From Hypericum androsaemum (taxonomy: Eukaryota > Streptophyta > Magnoliopsida > Malpighiales > Hypericaceae): 64,000 nucleotides of DNA. A program made the position numbers and the translations under genes. The stretch covers positions 9,232,162 through 9,296,161 of the forward strand of contig OZ023190.1 in NCBI GenBank assembly GCA_963995505.1, in the 5' to 3' direction. This document shows, one piece after another, positions 10,680-23,600 of this stretch (the stretch's first letter is position 1; each line of letters begins with the position of its first letter). Under the pieces are notes generated by a model that ran no database searches, was not told the DNA's origin, and saw only the letters and a program-made list of their open reading frames with translations.

Positions 10680-13600
10680 CTAGACTCGAGCAGCCAGCTT
10701 ACTAGGCATAGGAAGAGGATCAAAATATGGAGTTAAATCCGCGACATTGAAGGTTTTGGATACCCCAAACTCCTCCGGAAGGTCAATCACATAGGCATTA
10801 TCATTCACTCGCCTCAAGACCTTGTAATGGCCGAACTTCCTCGCCTGGAGTTTGCCGCCCATGCTGGATGGCATGCGTTCCTTTCTGAAATGCACCATTA
10901 CTTGTTCTCCGGGCAGGAACAATTGCTCTTTCCGTTTTGCATCAACTCTCTCCTTCTCTTTAGCATAGGTCGCTTCCAATCTCTTCTTCACGGCATCCAG
11001 GACAGATTGCACGTGCTCCGCATATGTGATGGCAGCAGGATTAGCTCGCGTAGGCCTAGGCACGGTTGAGACATCCACAAGGTGATTCAGAACCTTTGTA
11101 TAGACCAAGGAAAAAGGAGACTTCCCTGTTGATCTGTGAACCGCGCCATTATAAGCAAATTCCGCGATAGGTAGAGCTAAATCCCATTGCCTCTGCCTTT
11201 CGTGACACAAACTCCGCAAGAGGTTGCCAAGGGTGCGGTTGGTTGCCTCGGTCTGGCCATCCGTTTGTGGGTGTGCGGCTGTACTGAACTAAAGAGTGGC
11301 ATCAAACATCCTCCATAGTGTTTTCCAGAAGCTGGCGGGAAACTTGGTGTCTCGGTCTGAGGTGATTGACTTCGGCACCCCGTGCAAGTGAACTACTTCC
11401 TTGAAAAAGTGTTTGGCCACTGCGTGCGCAGCGTTGGTCTTTTTGCACGCAATGAAGTGCGCCATCTTTGATAACCTGTCAACCACAACAAAAATTGAGT
11501 CTGTTCCACGCGGTGTGCGCGGCAAACCAAGCACGAAGTCCATGCTCAAGTCTTCCCAAATTGCTTCAGGAATTGGTAGAGGTGTATATAGGCCAGTATT
11601 GTGCACGGTTCCTTTCGTTTCTTGGCACACTCGGCAATGCTTTACGAACTTAGCAATTCCTTTTGCCATCTTCGGCCAGTAGAACCGTTCTTGCAACGAT
11701 GCGAGGGTCTTATCTCGACCAAAATGGGCAGAGAGAGCTCCTCCATGCATCTCCCACATCAACTGATCACGTAGAGAAGTGCTAGGAATACACAATTGGT
11801 TACCTTTCAATAAGTAACCATCCTGCAAGAAAAAGTCTTCGAACCCTCTTCCATCTTTGCACTTCATCCATATCTCTCCAAAGTCATCATCTTGCTCATA
11901 AAGTTCTCGCAAACATTCAAAAGCCGTGATCGTGCCTCTCAATTCAGTAAGCAAAAGAGACCTTCTACTCAATGCATCCGCAACTACATTCTGAGCTCCA
12001 CTCTTATGCATTATTTTGAAAGGAAACTTTTGTAGATACGTACACCACCGTGCATGCATAGGATTCACTATCTTGGACTGATCATGCAAGAACTTCAATG
12101 CCCTATGGTCAGAATAAAGCACGAATTCCTTACCAACCAAGTAGTGCTCCCACGTCTTAAGAGCTCGGAAAACAGCATAGAACTCCTTCTCGTAGGTTGT
12201 CCATTTCTGCCTTGGCTCACTTAGTTTCTCGCTGAAATACGCAAGGGGCCTCTTCTCTTGGGACAAGACAGCTCCTATTCCGAGTCCTGATGCATCCACT
12301 TCCACTTCAAATAATTTCGCAAAGTCCGGGAGTGCTAGAACAGGTGCGTTGCTCAGCTTCTCTTTCAACCGTAAGAATGCTTGCTCAGCTTCTTCTCCCC
12401 ACACAAAGGAAATATTCTTCTTGAGTAGGGACGTAAGTGGGGCTGCAATCATACTGAAGTCCCTTATGAACCTTCGGTAAAAGGTGGCCAATCCAAGGAA
12501 ACTTCTTGTCTGGCTCACGTTCGTGGGTGCGGGCCAGGAACTGATTGCATCAACCTTGGATTGATCGACGTGAATTCCTTCCTTGCCGACAATGAACCCC
12601 AAAAACAACAACCTTTCTTTCCAAAAGCTACATTTCTTCAAGTTCATGTACAACTTATTGCTTTGGAGAGCTGCAAACATTTCTTTCAAATGCACGATGT
12701 GATCTTCCTCGGTCTTGCTATACACGAGGATGTCATCGAAGTACACCACAATGTACTTGTCAAGAAAAGGCTTCATGACTTGGTGCATCAATCTCATGAA
12801 TGTGCTCGGAGCGTTGGTCAGACCAAATGGCATTACGAGCCATTCATACAAGCCATCCCTCGTCTTGAAGGCAGTCTTCCACTCGTCCCCGGGTCGAATT
12901 CTGATCTGGTGGTACCCGCTTCGTAGATCAATCTTGGTGAAAATAGTGGCTCCACTCAGATTGTCTAACATGTCATTGAGCCGCGAAATTGGGAATCGAT
13001 ACCCGATAGTAATCTTGTTGATTGCACGGCTGTCTATACACATCCTCCACGTTCCATCCTTCTTAGGCACGAGAAGGGCTGGAACTCCACAGGGACTCAA
13101 GCTCTCCTTTACGTAGCCTCTATTTAGGAGATCTTGAACCTGCTCTCTTAGAATCTGATTCTCCTTAGGACTCATCCTGTAGTGTGGTAAATTAGGAAGA
13201 GTGGCTCCCAGAATTAGATCAATCTGGTGTTGTATGTCTCTCAATGGAGGTAACCCCTCAGGCAGGTCGTCTTTCACCACATCCGGGAATAATTCAAACA
13301 GCTTCAACACTTGATCAGGCAAGGGCTTATCCTCCTCTACCTCGCGAAGTGTCGCATGCTTCATTACAAAAAGATGACACCACTCAGAGGCATTCATAGC
13401 ATCCACGACCTCCTTAGAGAAAGAAACCATCGTAACCAACTGTATGGCATTGTTTGATTGCGCTTTCCCTTGCTTCGGCTTCTTAGGGAGTAGAGTGAAC
13501 TGCTTACTTCCCTTTTGTACCTCGTACGTGTTTTCCTTGCCTTTGTGCACTGCTTGATTATCAAATTCCCAAGGTCTGCCCAACAGAATGTGGCAAGCAT

Positions 13601-15110
13601 CCATCTCAAGTACGTCACAATTCACTACATCTTGAAACTTGCCTATCTTGATCGGGATAGTGCACTTGGTGCTTACTTTGATTCCTCCTCCGGAGCGAAC
13701 CCAACCAATGGAATAGGGTGCGAGGTGCGGTGTAACTTGCAATCCAAGCTTCTCCACGATCTGCTTGCTAATAAAGTTTTCTTGACTCCCTCCATCAATA
13801 ATCACTTCACAAACTTGATCACCAACGTGGCATCGCGTGCGAAATAAGTTGTGCCTTTGAGAGTCATCTTTCTTATTCGTGGTCAATGCAAGCTTTCGCA
13901 AGACACCACAATATTCAACATCAGCTTCTCCAGATGCATCCGGGTCCTCTTCTCCACTTTCATCAACTGGGGCACATAAATAAGATCCGGATGGCTCCTC
14001 ATCCTCGTCTACTCGATCACAAAGTTGAGCAAATTTCCGCCTCGGACAATCACTTGACTTGTGTCCTAAGGCATTGCACTTGAAACACCTGATACCCGCA
14101 TTCACCTCCGGCTCCTTTCCTTTTCGCTGTGGAGATGGAGTTTCAATTGGAGCTCGTTGCCTCGGAGCTTGCCTCTCCTCCGAAGTTCTCACAACTCCTT
14201 TGTCACTTGTTCCCTTAATTGGATTCGAGGACTGACCAGGGTTAAAATAACGACTAGTAGTCGATTTCTTCTTCTTGAGAGTAGCCCCAATCTTCCTTGC
14301 CTTGTGACAAGCATCCTGGAAGTACAAGAACGTGTCGAACTCCATCTTGCTTTTGAACTCATAATTCAGACCATCAACAAACCTAGCAATCAGCTGGTCC
14401 TCATTCTCTTCTACATCATTCCTAGAAGCTAGACGCATAAATTCCGCAATATACTCATCGACGGTGCGGTTACCTTGATTGCACGACAAGAATTGTAGGT
14501 AGAGGGTCTGATGGTGATCCATGGGTAAGAACCTAGCTCTCAAGGCTTGCTCCATCGTGGGCCAGTCCCGGATTAGAGGCTCTCCTCTTCTCCTCAGAGA
14601 GTCTTGCTCTTTCCTCCACCATACAGCTGCACCCGACTCCAATTTGAAAGCGACATAATTCACCTTCTGTTCCTCCGTCAATTCCATACAATCAAAGTAT
14701 TTTTCAACCGAATCCAGCCAGTTCAGAAACGTCTCAACATCCACATCACCGAAGAACTTCTCAATGTTCATCTTAAAAGGGCGATCCACCCTTCTATACT
14801 CTCCTCCTCGCTCATAATCCTCCCTATCGGCTTCTCTTCTAGGAGCGCGTCCTAGATCACCACGTCCACCACCTCCTCTTCCTCGTCCTCTCAACCCTCT
14901 CCCTCCCCTTCTCACATAAAGGGTAGCATCAGAATCTACATCCTCCTCTTCCTCTCTTTGATCATTCCGTACCTCAGCTGGAGGGGGTTGCCCTACGGGT
15001 GGTTGCACCGCAAGGTTGTCCAGGCGTGTAAGGATTGCCTTAATTGCCGCCTCCATTTGGGTGAATCTCTGATTCATGTCAGGTCTTGGGGGGTCATTAG
15101 GATCGGCCAT
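10680..15110 (-). pseudogene. gag-pol: F gag-pol polyprotein with one amber stop
   Basis: One frame of 1,476 codons from the ATG at 15110, broken only by TAG at 11291-11289 where E has CAA (Gln), so the cause is probably a CAG to TAG change. Domains in order: gag domain about residues 110-280; zinc knuckle Cys342, Cys345, His350, Cys355; protease Asp439-Gly-Gly; reverse transcriptase with Asp728 and Tyr790-Phe-Asp792-Asp793; RNase H with Asp939, Glu976, Asp1001, Asp1046; integrase zinc finger His1122, His1129, Cys1159, Cys1162; catalytic Asp1191 and Asp1252, with the third acidic residue (in TDGQTEATN) just past the stop. A GPY-type module (KFGHYKVLRR) and the tail PMPSKLAARV end the frame. 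No chromodomain is seen. This is the most complete gag-pol in the window. Confidence 0.95.
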
Positions 15111-15270
15111 AGTGCATCGGCTTTTGGTGGTGCTTGGTGGTTAGAAATGAGACTTGGATCAGGAGATCACGAAGTCTTGTGGATCGGCTCGTAGATGGGG
15201 TCTCTCGCAACTCACCAGGTGATAACGTGCACTCAATCTCAATGTAGAAGCTGAGATGGATCTCACTCAA

Positions 15271-15282
15271 GCTCTGATACCA
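15271..15282 (-). other. Primer-binding site of F
   Basis: Minus strand TGGTATCAGAGC, two bases from the 5' LTR. Confidence 0.9.
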
Positions 15283-15284
15283 CT

Positions 15285-15777
15285 TAACGTAGCACAACGA
15301 AGCGTAAGCGAAATCTCGGAGGTGGAAACGTGAAAGTGAAAGGACTGCGATAGCTTTGCAACTTCCGAAGCTAAGCTAAAGGTTGCTGAAATAATTCCAG
15401 CGGTCAACTAGGACAATTCTAATAAGGAAACACGGAAAACACTCCGCAATAACGTGCTCTTCAAAGAGTTTTTGGATTCAAATTCAGCTCCTCCTTATTC
15501 ATTCAATTCGGACTTATAAGGAGGTGGGTTTACAGCCTACAATTATGCGGAAATAAAGGCTAAGCTCCTCCACTCCCTCTGGCCATTTCCTCCACTTTAA
15601 CCTCCCTACTTAATGACAATTATCTGCCTTATTACATTAAAGACACAGTCCAATCAGCTGACCCAAATTAAAACGAAATTAAAACACACAACATTAATAG
15701 CGAACAACGCCATGCACTCGTCAACTTGATCAGGTCATGCACACGTCCAATGCACTTGTATTCGGCGTCCTACGCCA
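15285..15777 (-). repeat. F 5' LTR
   Basis: 493 bp partner of 10164-10656, followed on the plus strand by the second copy of the TSD GATTG. Confidence 0.94.
15513..15520 (-). promoter_or_regulatory. TATA-like box in F 5' LTR
   Basis: CTTATAAG, followed on the minus strand by an AATAAG polyadenylation-like word about 20 bp downstream. Inference from position. Confidence 0.4.
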
Positions 15778-15782
15778 GATTG

Positions 15783-17016
15783 TTTGCCTGAGTTATATGA
15801 AAACGACGAGGACTTTGGCACCATTTGGTTAAAATGTGCAAATGAAAAGGGGGTGGATGACTACTATTTGCAAGATGGGTTCTTGATGAAAGGGAATCAG
15901 TTATGTGTTCCGAAGACTTCATTGCGAGATCAGTTGATTTGGGAGGTACATGGTGGTGGATTGTCCGCGCACATGGGAAGAGATAAAACCTTGTCATCGT
16001 TGCAAGAAAGGTTTTACTGGCCGCGGATGGCAAGAGAGGTTGCAAAGCATGTCAAGCATTGTCGTGTTTGTCAAGAGACGAAGGGGACAGTAAACAACAC
16101 GGGCTTGTACTCTCCTTTACCAATTCTGAGTGCAATTTGGGAAGACCTCAGTATGGATTTTGTTCTTGGCTTACCCGGCACTCCAAGAGGAGCGGATTCT
16201 ATTTTTGTCATTGTGGACAGGTTGTCAAAGATGGCGCACTTCGTGCCTTGCAAGAAAACCAATGATGCATCCGCGGTGGCAAGACATTTCTTTCGGGAAG
16301 TGGTGCGCTTGCATGGTGTTCCAAAGACCATCGTTTCTGATCGTGACACCAAGTTCCTCGTGAGCTTTTGGAAGACATTATGGAGGATGTTTGATGCCAC
16401 GCTACAATTTAGCACAACCGCACACCCGCAAACAGATGGTCAGACTGAAGCAACCAATCACACACTTGGCAACCTTCTCCGCAGTTTGTGTCACGAACGA
16501 CAAAGGCAATGGGATCTTGCTCTTCCTATTGCGGAATTTGCTTACAATGGTGCTGTCCACAGGTCCACGGGCAAGTCTCCATTTGAGTTGGTGTACACCA
16601 AGGTGCCGAATCACTTGGTGGATGTGTCTATGGTGCCACGACCTCCTCGTGGCAATCCAGCAGCTATTTCTTATGCGGAGCACGTCCAAAGTGTGCTTGA
16701 CGCGGTCAAGAAGAGGCTGGAAGCAACGTACTCCAAGGAGAAGGCGCGAGTGGATGAGCATAGGCGTGCACAATTGTTCTTGCCGGGAGAAAAGGTTATG
16801 GTGCATTTTCGCAAGGAACGCATGCCCGCGCACTTAGGAGGCAAGTTGCAAGCCCGAAAGTTTGGCCCTTACAAGGTGTTTAGGCGAGTCCATGACAACG
16901 CCTATGTGATTGATCTACCTGAAGACTTAGGAGTGTCGAAGACGTTCAACGTTGCGGATTTAACTCCGTACTATGATCCGCCTCCCATGCCCTCCAGGTT
17001 GGCTGCGTGGGACTAG
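15783..17016 (+). pseudogene. gag-pol: E gag-pol, second part (integrase)
   Basis: Continues E pol after F, starting just past the second copy of the TSD. It carries the integrase zinc finger ([14 protein letters not shown], then HCRVC), the catalytic core ([26 protein letters not shown]) with intact D, D and E, and the GPY module ([10 protein letters not shown]). It ends with [10 protein letters not shown] and a TAG stop at 17014-17016. This part is free of stops. The plus-strand polypurine tract and 3' LTR follow within 25 bp. Confidence 0.93.
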
Positions 17017-17025
17017 CATGCTCTT

Positions 17026-17038
17026 AAGGAGGGGAGGA
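17026..17038 (+). other. Polypurine tract of E
   Basis: AAGGAGGGGAGGA immediately before the 3' LTR. Confidence 0.88.
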
Positions 17039-17504
17039 TGACGTAGGACGTCCATGTTTCTCGTCCATTCGGCCTACTCTTTCTCTCTTGCATGGTGTAC
17101 ATGCTAGTTATTATGACAAACTGTCCGAATTGTATGTGTGTTTAATGTGCGTGTGTAATGCGTATGTAATAAGGCAAGTTAATGCCATTATGAGGGGTTA
17201 AAGCTGGTGAAACGGCTGGCTGGAGGCGAGGAGGTGCGTGATCCTTGTCGCCTTAATGTTGCCTGGAATCACGCCCCTATTTGTATTCGTTTTGAAGGAA
17301 TAAACGGACAGCAGAAAAGAAGTTAAGCAAAAGACTTATCGTGTTGGTGTAAGCTAGCCCCAACTTGCATGGATTTGTAATTGTTCTAAAGATTGGCCCT
17401 CTTATTGGCTGTTTTCCTACGAAAACCCACCCTTGGTTTGATTCGGAAGGATCGAGCTCAAGGCAACTATCTTGTTCGTTTCACGTCTGAGTCAGCGTGT
17501 TGCC
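17039..17504 (+). repeat. E 3' LTR, last 24 bp missing
   Basis: Matches 6334-6799 with about 8 differences by eye, then passes at TTGCC straight into array units. The missing end is the part that ends CTACGTCA. Confidence 0.9.
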
Positions 17505-20427
17505 TTTTCTTGCCTTTCCTTTCCTTTTCTTGCCTTTTCTTGCCTTATCTTGTCTTATCTTGTATTTTCTTGCCTTTTCCTTGCCTTTTCTTTCCATTTC
17601 CTCCTTTACCTTGCCTTATCTTGCCTTTTCTATTCTTTTCTTTCCTTTTCTTGCATTTTTTTGCCTTATCTTGCCTTTTCTTTCATCTTCTTGCCTTTTT
17701 CTTTCATTTTCTTGCCTTATCTTTCATTTTCTTGCCTTATCTTTCCTTTTCTTTTCTTTTCATGCCTTATGTTGCCTTTTCTTGCCTTATCTTTCCTTTC
17801 CTTGCCTTTTCTTATCTTTCCTTCATTATCATGCCTTTTCTTACCTTATCTCGTCTTTTCTTGCGTTATCTTACCTTATCTTGCTTTTTCTTCCCTTTTC
17901 GTTGCATTATCTTTCCTTTCCTTGCCTTTTCTTTCCTTTTCTTTTCTTTCTTGCCTTTTCTTGTCTTTCCTTGCCTTTTCTTTCCTTTTCTTGCCTTATC
18001 TCGCCTTTTCTTGCCTTTTTTTTCCTTTTCTTGTCTTATCTTGCATTTTCTTGCCTTTTCTTCCATTATCTTTCCTTTTCTTTCCTTATCTTGCTTTATC
18101 TTGCCTTTTCTTCCCTTTTGTGGCCTTGTCGTGCCTTTTCGTGCCTTTTCATGCCATTTCCTTGCCTTTCCTTGCCATATATTGCTTTATCTTTCTTTTT
18201 CTTGCCTTTTCATTCCTTTTCGTGCATTATCTTGCCTTCTCTTACATTTTCTTGCATTTTCTTGCATTATTTTTCCTTTTCTTGCTTTTCCATTCATTTT
18301 TCTTGCCTTTTCTTGCCTTTTCATTCCTTATCTTGCCTTTTCTTGCCTTATCTTGCCTTTTCTTTCCTTATCTTGCCTTTACCTTGCTTTTTCTTTTCTT
18401 TTCCTGCCTTTTCTTGCCTTTTCCTTGTCTTTTCTTTCCTTTTCTTGACCTTCTGTTACCTTTTCTTACCTTTTCTTGCATTTTCTTTCCTTTTCTTTAC
18501 TTTTCTTGCCTTTCCCTGCCTTTTCATACGTTATCTTGCCTTTTCTTACCTTATGTTGCCTTTTCATTCCTTGTCCTTGCCTTTTGTTTCCTTTTCTTAC
18601 CTTATCTTGCCTTTTCTTTCCTTATTATCTTTTTCTTTCCTTTTCTTGCATTTCCTTGCCTTTTCTTGCCTTTTCCTTGCCTTTTCTTTCCTTTTCATAT
18701 TTTACCTTGCCCTTTCTTGCCTTATCTTGCCTTTTGTTTTGTTTTCTTTCCTTTTCTTGCCTTTACCAGCCCTATCTTGCCTTTTCTTTCCTTTTCTTGC
18801 CTTTTCTTTCCTTATCTTGCCTTTACTTGCCTCATCTTTCATTTTCTTTCCTTTTCTTGTCTTTCCATCCCTTATTTTGCCTTTTCTTGCTTTATCTTGC
18901 CTTTTCTTGCCTTATCTTTCCTTTTCTTTTCTTTTCTTTCCTTTTCATGCCTTTTTTTTTTTGCCTTTTCTTGCCTTTTCTTTGTTGTTCATTCCTTTTC
19001 CTTGCCTTTTCTTTCCTTTTCTTGCCTCTTCCTTGCCTTTTCTTGCCTAATCTTTCCTTTTCTTTTCATTTCTTGCCTTATCTAGCCTTTTCTTACCTTT
19101 TCTTGCCTTATCTTTCCTTTTCATGCCATTTCAACCTTATCTTTCCTTATCTTGCCTTTTCTTGCCTTATCTTTCCTTTTCTTGCCTTTCCTTGCCTTTT
19201 TTGTCCTTTTCTTTCCTTTTCTTGCCTTTCCTTTCCTTTTCTTTCCCTTTCTTGCCTTTCCTTGCCTTTTCTTTCCTTTTTTCGCCTTATCTTGCCTTTC
19301 CATGCCTTTTCTTTCTTTTCTTACCTTTACTTGCCTTTTCTTTCCTTTTCTATCCTTATCTTGCCTTTTCTTGCATTTTTTTGCCTTTTCTTTCCTTTTG
19401 TTTCCTTTTCATGCCTTTTCTTGCCTTTTCTTACCTTATCTTGCCTTTTCATTCCTTTTCTTTCCTTTTTTTTGCATTTTCTTGCCTTCTCCTTGCCTTT
19501 TCTTGCCTTGTTCTTGCCTTAACTTGCCTTTCATTTTGTTTTCTTTCCTTTTCTTGCCTTTTCTTTCCTTTTCTTTCCTTTCCTTCCCTTATTTTGCCTT
19601 ATATTGCCTTATCTTACCTTTTCTTGCCTTATCTTGCCTTATCTTGCCTTTTATTTTCATTTCTTTCCTTTTCTTGCCTTTTCATGCATTTTCTTGCCTT
19701 ATCTTGCCTTTTCTTTCCTTTTCCTACCTTTTCTTGTCTTATCCTGCCTTTTCCTTATCTTTTCTTTCCTTTTCTAGCCTTATCTTGCCTTTTTTTGCCT
19801 CATCTTTCATTGTCTTTCCTTTTCTTTCCTTATCTTGCCTTTTTTTTGCCTTGTCTTGCCTTTTCTTGCCTTGTCTTGCCTATTCTTGCCTTATCTTGCC
19901 TTTTCTTTTCATTTCTATCATTTTCTTGCCTTTTAATGCCTTATCATTCCTTTTCTTTGCTTTTCTTTCCTTTTCCTAGTCTTTTCTTGTCGTATCATGC
20001 CTTTTCTAGACTTTTCTTACCTAATCTTGCCTTTTCTTGCCTTTTCATGCCTTTTCTTACCTTTTCTTTCCTTATATTGCCTTTTCTTGTCGTATCTTTC
20101 CTTTTTTTTCCTTATCTTGCCTTACTTGCCTGTTCTTGCCTTTTCATGCCTTTTCATGCCTTTTCTTGCCTTTTTTTGCCTTTTCATGCCTTTTCCTTGC
20201 CTTTTCTTGCCTTATCGTGCCTTTACTTGCCATATCTTTCCTTTCCTTGCCTTTCCTTGCCTTATCTTTCCTTTTCTAACCTTTTCCTTGCCTTTTCTTA
20301 CTTTTTCTTACCTTATCTTGCCTTTTCTTGCCTTATCTATCCTTTTCATTCCTTTTCTTGCATTTTCTTGCCTTTTCGTGCCTTATCTTGCCTTGTCTTG
20401 CATTTTCTTGCCTTTTCCTTGCCTTAT
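17505..20427 (+). repeat. Decamer array, pyrimidine on plus strand, 2.9 kb
   Basis: Same units; the second largest block in the window. It ends CTTAT (20423-20427), the left TSD of A1. It can be read as long Phe/Leu/Ser-rich frames in several registers, which I regard as spurious. No gene is seen. Confidence 0.92.
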
Positions 20428-20615
20428 TGATGTGAGCACACCTACGAACACACCTACATTCAAGCCACAAGACTCACGGCAAGTGCACGTACCAATTGGA
20501 CCGGTGACATGAGCAAGAGCAAAAAAGTTTCAGGCAGAATTTAATGGATTAATGCAAGAAGTCTGGGCTCAAGATGGTGCGTACAAGTGCAAGGACGTGC
20601 ATGAGGCCCATGCAA
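20428..20615 (+). repeat. A1 5' LTR remnant
   Basis: First 188 bp of a family A LTR, cut within the in-LTR coding tail. Confidence 0.88.
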
Positions 20616-23600
20616 GTGTTGTGCGATGTTGTGCCAATGCAAGCTAGTCATCAACTGTTGGGGAGGCCGTGGCAGTTTGATAGAAGAGTAACTCATGACG
20701 GACACACCAACAAGTACTCATTCACACTCAATAGGCGTGTGTTCACTTTGGCACCCTTAGCGCCATCACAAGTTTGTGAAGATCAGATGAAGTTACAAAA
20801 AGAAAGTCATGAGAGAAAAAAAGGTGAGCAAAAGAAACGAATTGAGAGGAGAGAAGAAGCCGAAAAACAGAAAGGAAAAACGGCCAAAAGAGAGGATACA
20901 ACGGAGCGAGCAAAAGAAGCCAGAAAAACAGAACTGAAATCGGCCATTGAGAGAAAATCCGAGGGATGGAAAAAGAACTACTATGTGGGAGCAAGTGAAA
21001 TCAAGCAAGCTTGTTTTGAAAAAAAGTCTATGATCTTACTTCGGTGGAGGGAGACACTTTTGATCACTAACGAACTTGAGCCACACTTGCCTAGTATGGT
21101 TGTTTCTCTTTTGCAGGACTACAAGGATGTCTTTCCCGAACAGCTGCCAGTGGGATTACCACCTATACGAGGGATTGAGCATCAAATTGACTTTGTTCCA
21201 GGAGCTACCATACCTAGCCGCCCCGCATATAGAAGTAATCCTGAGGAAACAAAGGAACTTGAGAGGCAAGTCAATGAGCTTTTGGAAAAAGGGTATGTGA
21301 GAGAAAGCATGAGCCCATGTCCTATTCCAGTCCTACTTGTGCCTAAGAAGGATGGATCATGGAGGATGTGTGTTGATTGCCGAGCTGTCAACAACATCAC
21401 GGTAAAATATCGTCACCCTATTCCTCGCTTAGATGACATGTTAGATGAGTTGCATGGATCTTGCATGTTTTCTAAGATTGACTTAAAAAGTGGTTATCAT
21501 CAGATTAGGATGAAAGAAGGAGATGAGTGGAAGACTGCTTTTAAAACAAAATATGGGTTGTATGAGTGGATGGTCATGTCGTTCGGGTTATCTAATGCAC
21601 CTAGTACATTCATGCGCCTTATGAATCATGTCTTACGTCCATTCATTGGCAAATTTGTCGTTGTGTACTTTGATGATATACTCATTTATAGTACGAGTTT
21701 AGAGGATCATGTAGAACATTTGAAATCTGTTCTAGATGCACTTAGAGAGGATCAATTGTTTGCCAACTTGAAGAAGTGCACCTTTTGCACAGATAAACTT
21801 GTATTCTTGGGTTTTGTTGTTAGTGCTCACGGAATACAGGTTGATGAGGAGAAGATCCGAGCCATACGGGACTGGCCAAGTCCTACAAGTGTTGCTAATG
21901 TTCGAAGTTTTCATGGCTTAGCTAGCTTTTATAGGAGGTTCGTGAAAGACTTTAGTAGCCTAGCCGCGCCCTTCACTGAAGTCATCAAGAAGAACGTTGG
22001 ATTTAGTTGGGGAGAAGCTCAAAAGAACGCATTCCAACTCATCAAAGAGAAGTTGACTAATGCTCCTTTGTTGGCTTTGCCTAACTTTGCTAAAACCTTT
22101 GAAGTTGAATGTGATGCCTCAGGTATAGGTATTGGAGCTGTCCTCATGCAAGAAGGGAGACCAATTGCCTACTTTAGTGAGAAACTAAGTGGAGCAACCT
22201 TGAACTATCCAACTTATGACAAAGAATTGTATGCACTAGTTCGAGCGTTGGAAACATGGCAGCATTACTTGTGGCCCAAGGAATTCGTGATCCACACTGA
22301 TCATGAATCACTCAAGCACTTAAAGGGGCAACACAAGCTGAATAAAAGGCATGCACGATGGGTGGAGTTCATTGAGACATTTCCTTATGTCATTCGCTAC
22401 AAGCAAGGTAAGGAAAATGTAGTAGCTGATGCCCTATCGCGAAGGTATGCTTTGATCTCAACTCTTGATGCGAAGTTAATTGGTTTTGAACACATTAAAG
22501 AGTTGTATGCTGATGATACTGATTTTGGTGATCTGTTCCGAGCTACGGGGAAGAGTGCAAGTGGTAAATTTTTCCGGAATGAAGGTTACCTATTTCGTGA
22601 GAACAAACTTTATGTGCCTAATTGTTCTAAGCGAGAGTTGCTAATTCAGGAGGCCCATGGAGGCGGATTGATGGGGCACTTTGGAATCGCAAAGACTTTG
22701 ACAATGCTACAAGATCACTTCTATTGGCCACACATGAAGCGCGACGTAGAAAGAGTTTGTGGGCGTTGCATCACATGCAAGCAAGCCAAGTCAAAGGTAA
22801 AACCCCACGGTTTGTATACCCCACTACCTATACCTAGTGAGCCTTGGATTGATATCTCTATGGATTTTGTTTTAGGACTGCCTAGGACTAAACGTGGAAG
22901 GGATTCAATCTTTGTGGTAGTGGATAGGTTTTCTAAGATGGCACATTTTATTCCATGTCATAAGACTGATGATGCTTCAAACATTGCTGATTCGTTCTTT
23001 AGAGAAGTTGTTAGGTTGCATGGTATGCCTAGAACTATTATTTCTGATAGAGATGCTAAGTTCTTAAGTTACTTTTGGAAGACCTTGTGGAGTAAGTTAG
23101 GTACCAAGTTGTTATTTTCTACTACTTGTCATCCACAAACTGATGGTCAAACTGAAGTTGTAAATAGGACCTTGTCTACTTTATTGAGAGCATTTATCAA
23201 GCATAACATTAAGACTTGGGAAGAATGTTTGCCACATGTTGAATTTGCTTATAATCGTTCCGTTCATTCTGCTACTCAATTCTCACCATTTGAGCTTGTT
23301 TATGGATTTAATCCTTCGACTCCTTTGGATTTATCACCTTTGCCTTCGAGTGAACATGTTAACTTAGATGGCAAGAAGAAGGCTGATTTTGTCAAGCACC
23401 GGCATGAGAGGGCGCGAATGAACATAGAGAAACGAACGGAGCACTACGCGAGACAAGCAAACAAAGGACGGCACAAGGTTGTCTTTGAGCCTGGAGATTG
23501 GGTCTGGTTGCACATGAGAAAGGAACGCTTTCCCGCGCAATGGCGTTCAAAGTTGCTACCACGGGGAGATGGTCCATTTCAAGTGCTTGAACGCATCAAT

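Larger units (their letters stand above)
10164..15777 (-). mobile_element. F: Ty3/gypsy element nested in E
   Basis: A 5,614-bp element on the minus strand with LTRs of 493 bp at both ends (10164-10656, 15285-15777). The TSD GATTG is perfect at 10159-10163 and 15778-15782. Minus-strand LTR ends are TGGCGTAGG and CTACGTTA, so the usual final CA is TA in both LTRs. Primer-binding site, gag-pol and polypurine tract are all present. One in-frame stop near the end of integrase is the only lesion that I see. F belongs to the same lineage as E. Confidence 0.95.
6334..17504 (+). mobile_element. E: Ty3/gypsy element, interrupted by F
   Basis: 5' LTR 6334-6823, primer-binding site 6826-6837, gag-pol 6997-10163 continuing at 15783-17016, polypurine tract 17026-17038 and 3' LTR 17039-17504. 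Element F sits in pol with the TSD GATTG. The 3' LTR lacks its last 24 bp and runs into the array at TTGCC. The two LTRs differ at about 8 of 466 compared positions by eye, older than F (about 5 of 493), as nesting demands. One in-frame stop breaks gag-pol. Confidence 0.93.

Noticed and set aside
12561..15194. Plus-strand frames of 60-130 codons opposite F gag-pol, and similar antisense frames opposite B, A2 and E
   Set aside because: Shadows of the coding strand; no independent start context or conservation.
10680..17016. Chromodomain at the C-terminus of E and F integrase
   Set aside because: After the GPY module only about 25-30 residues remain, too short, with no aromatic cage pattern.
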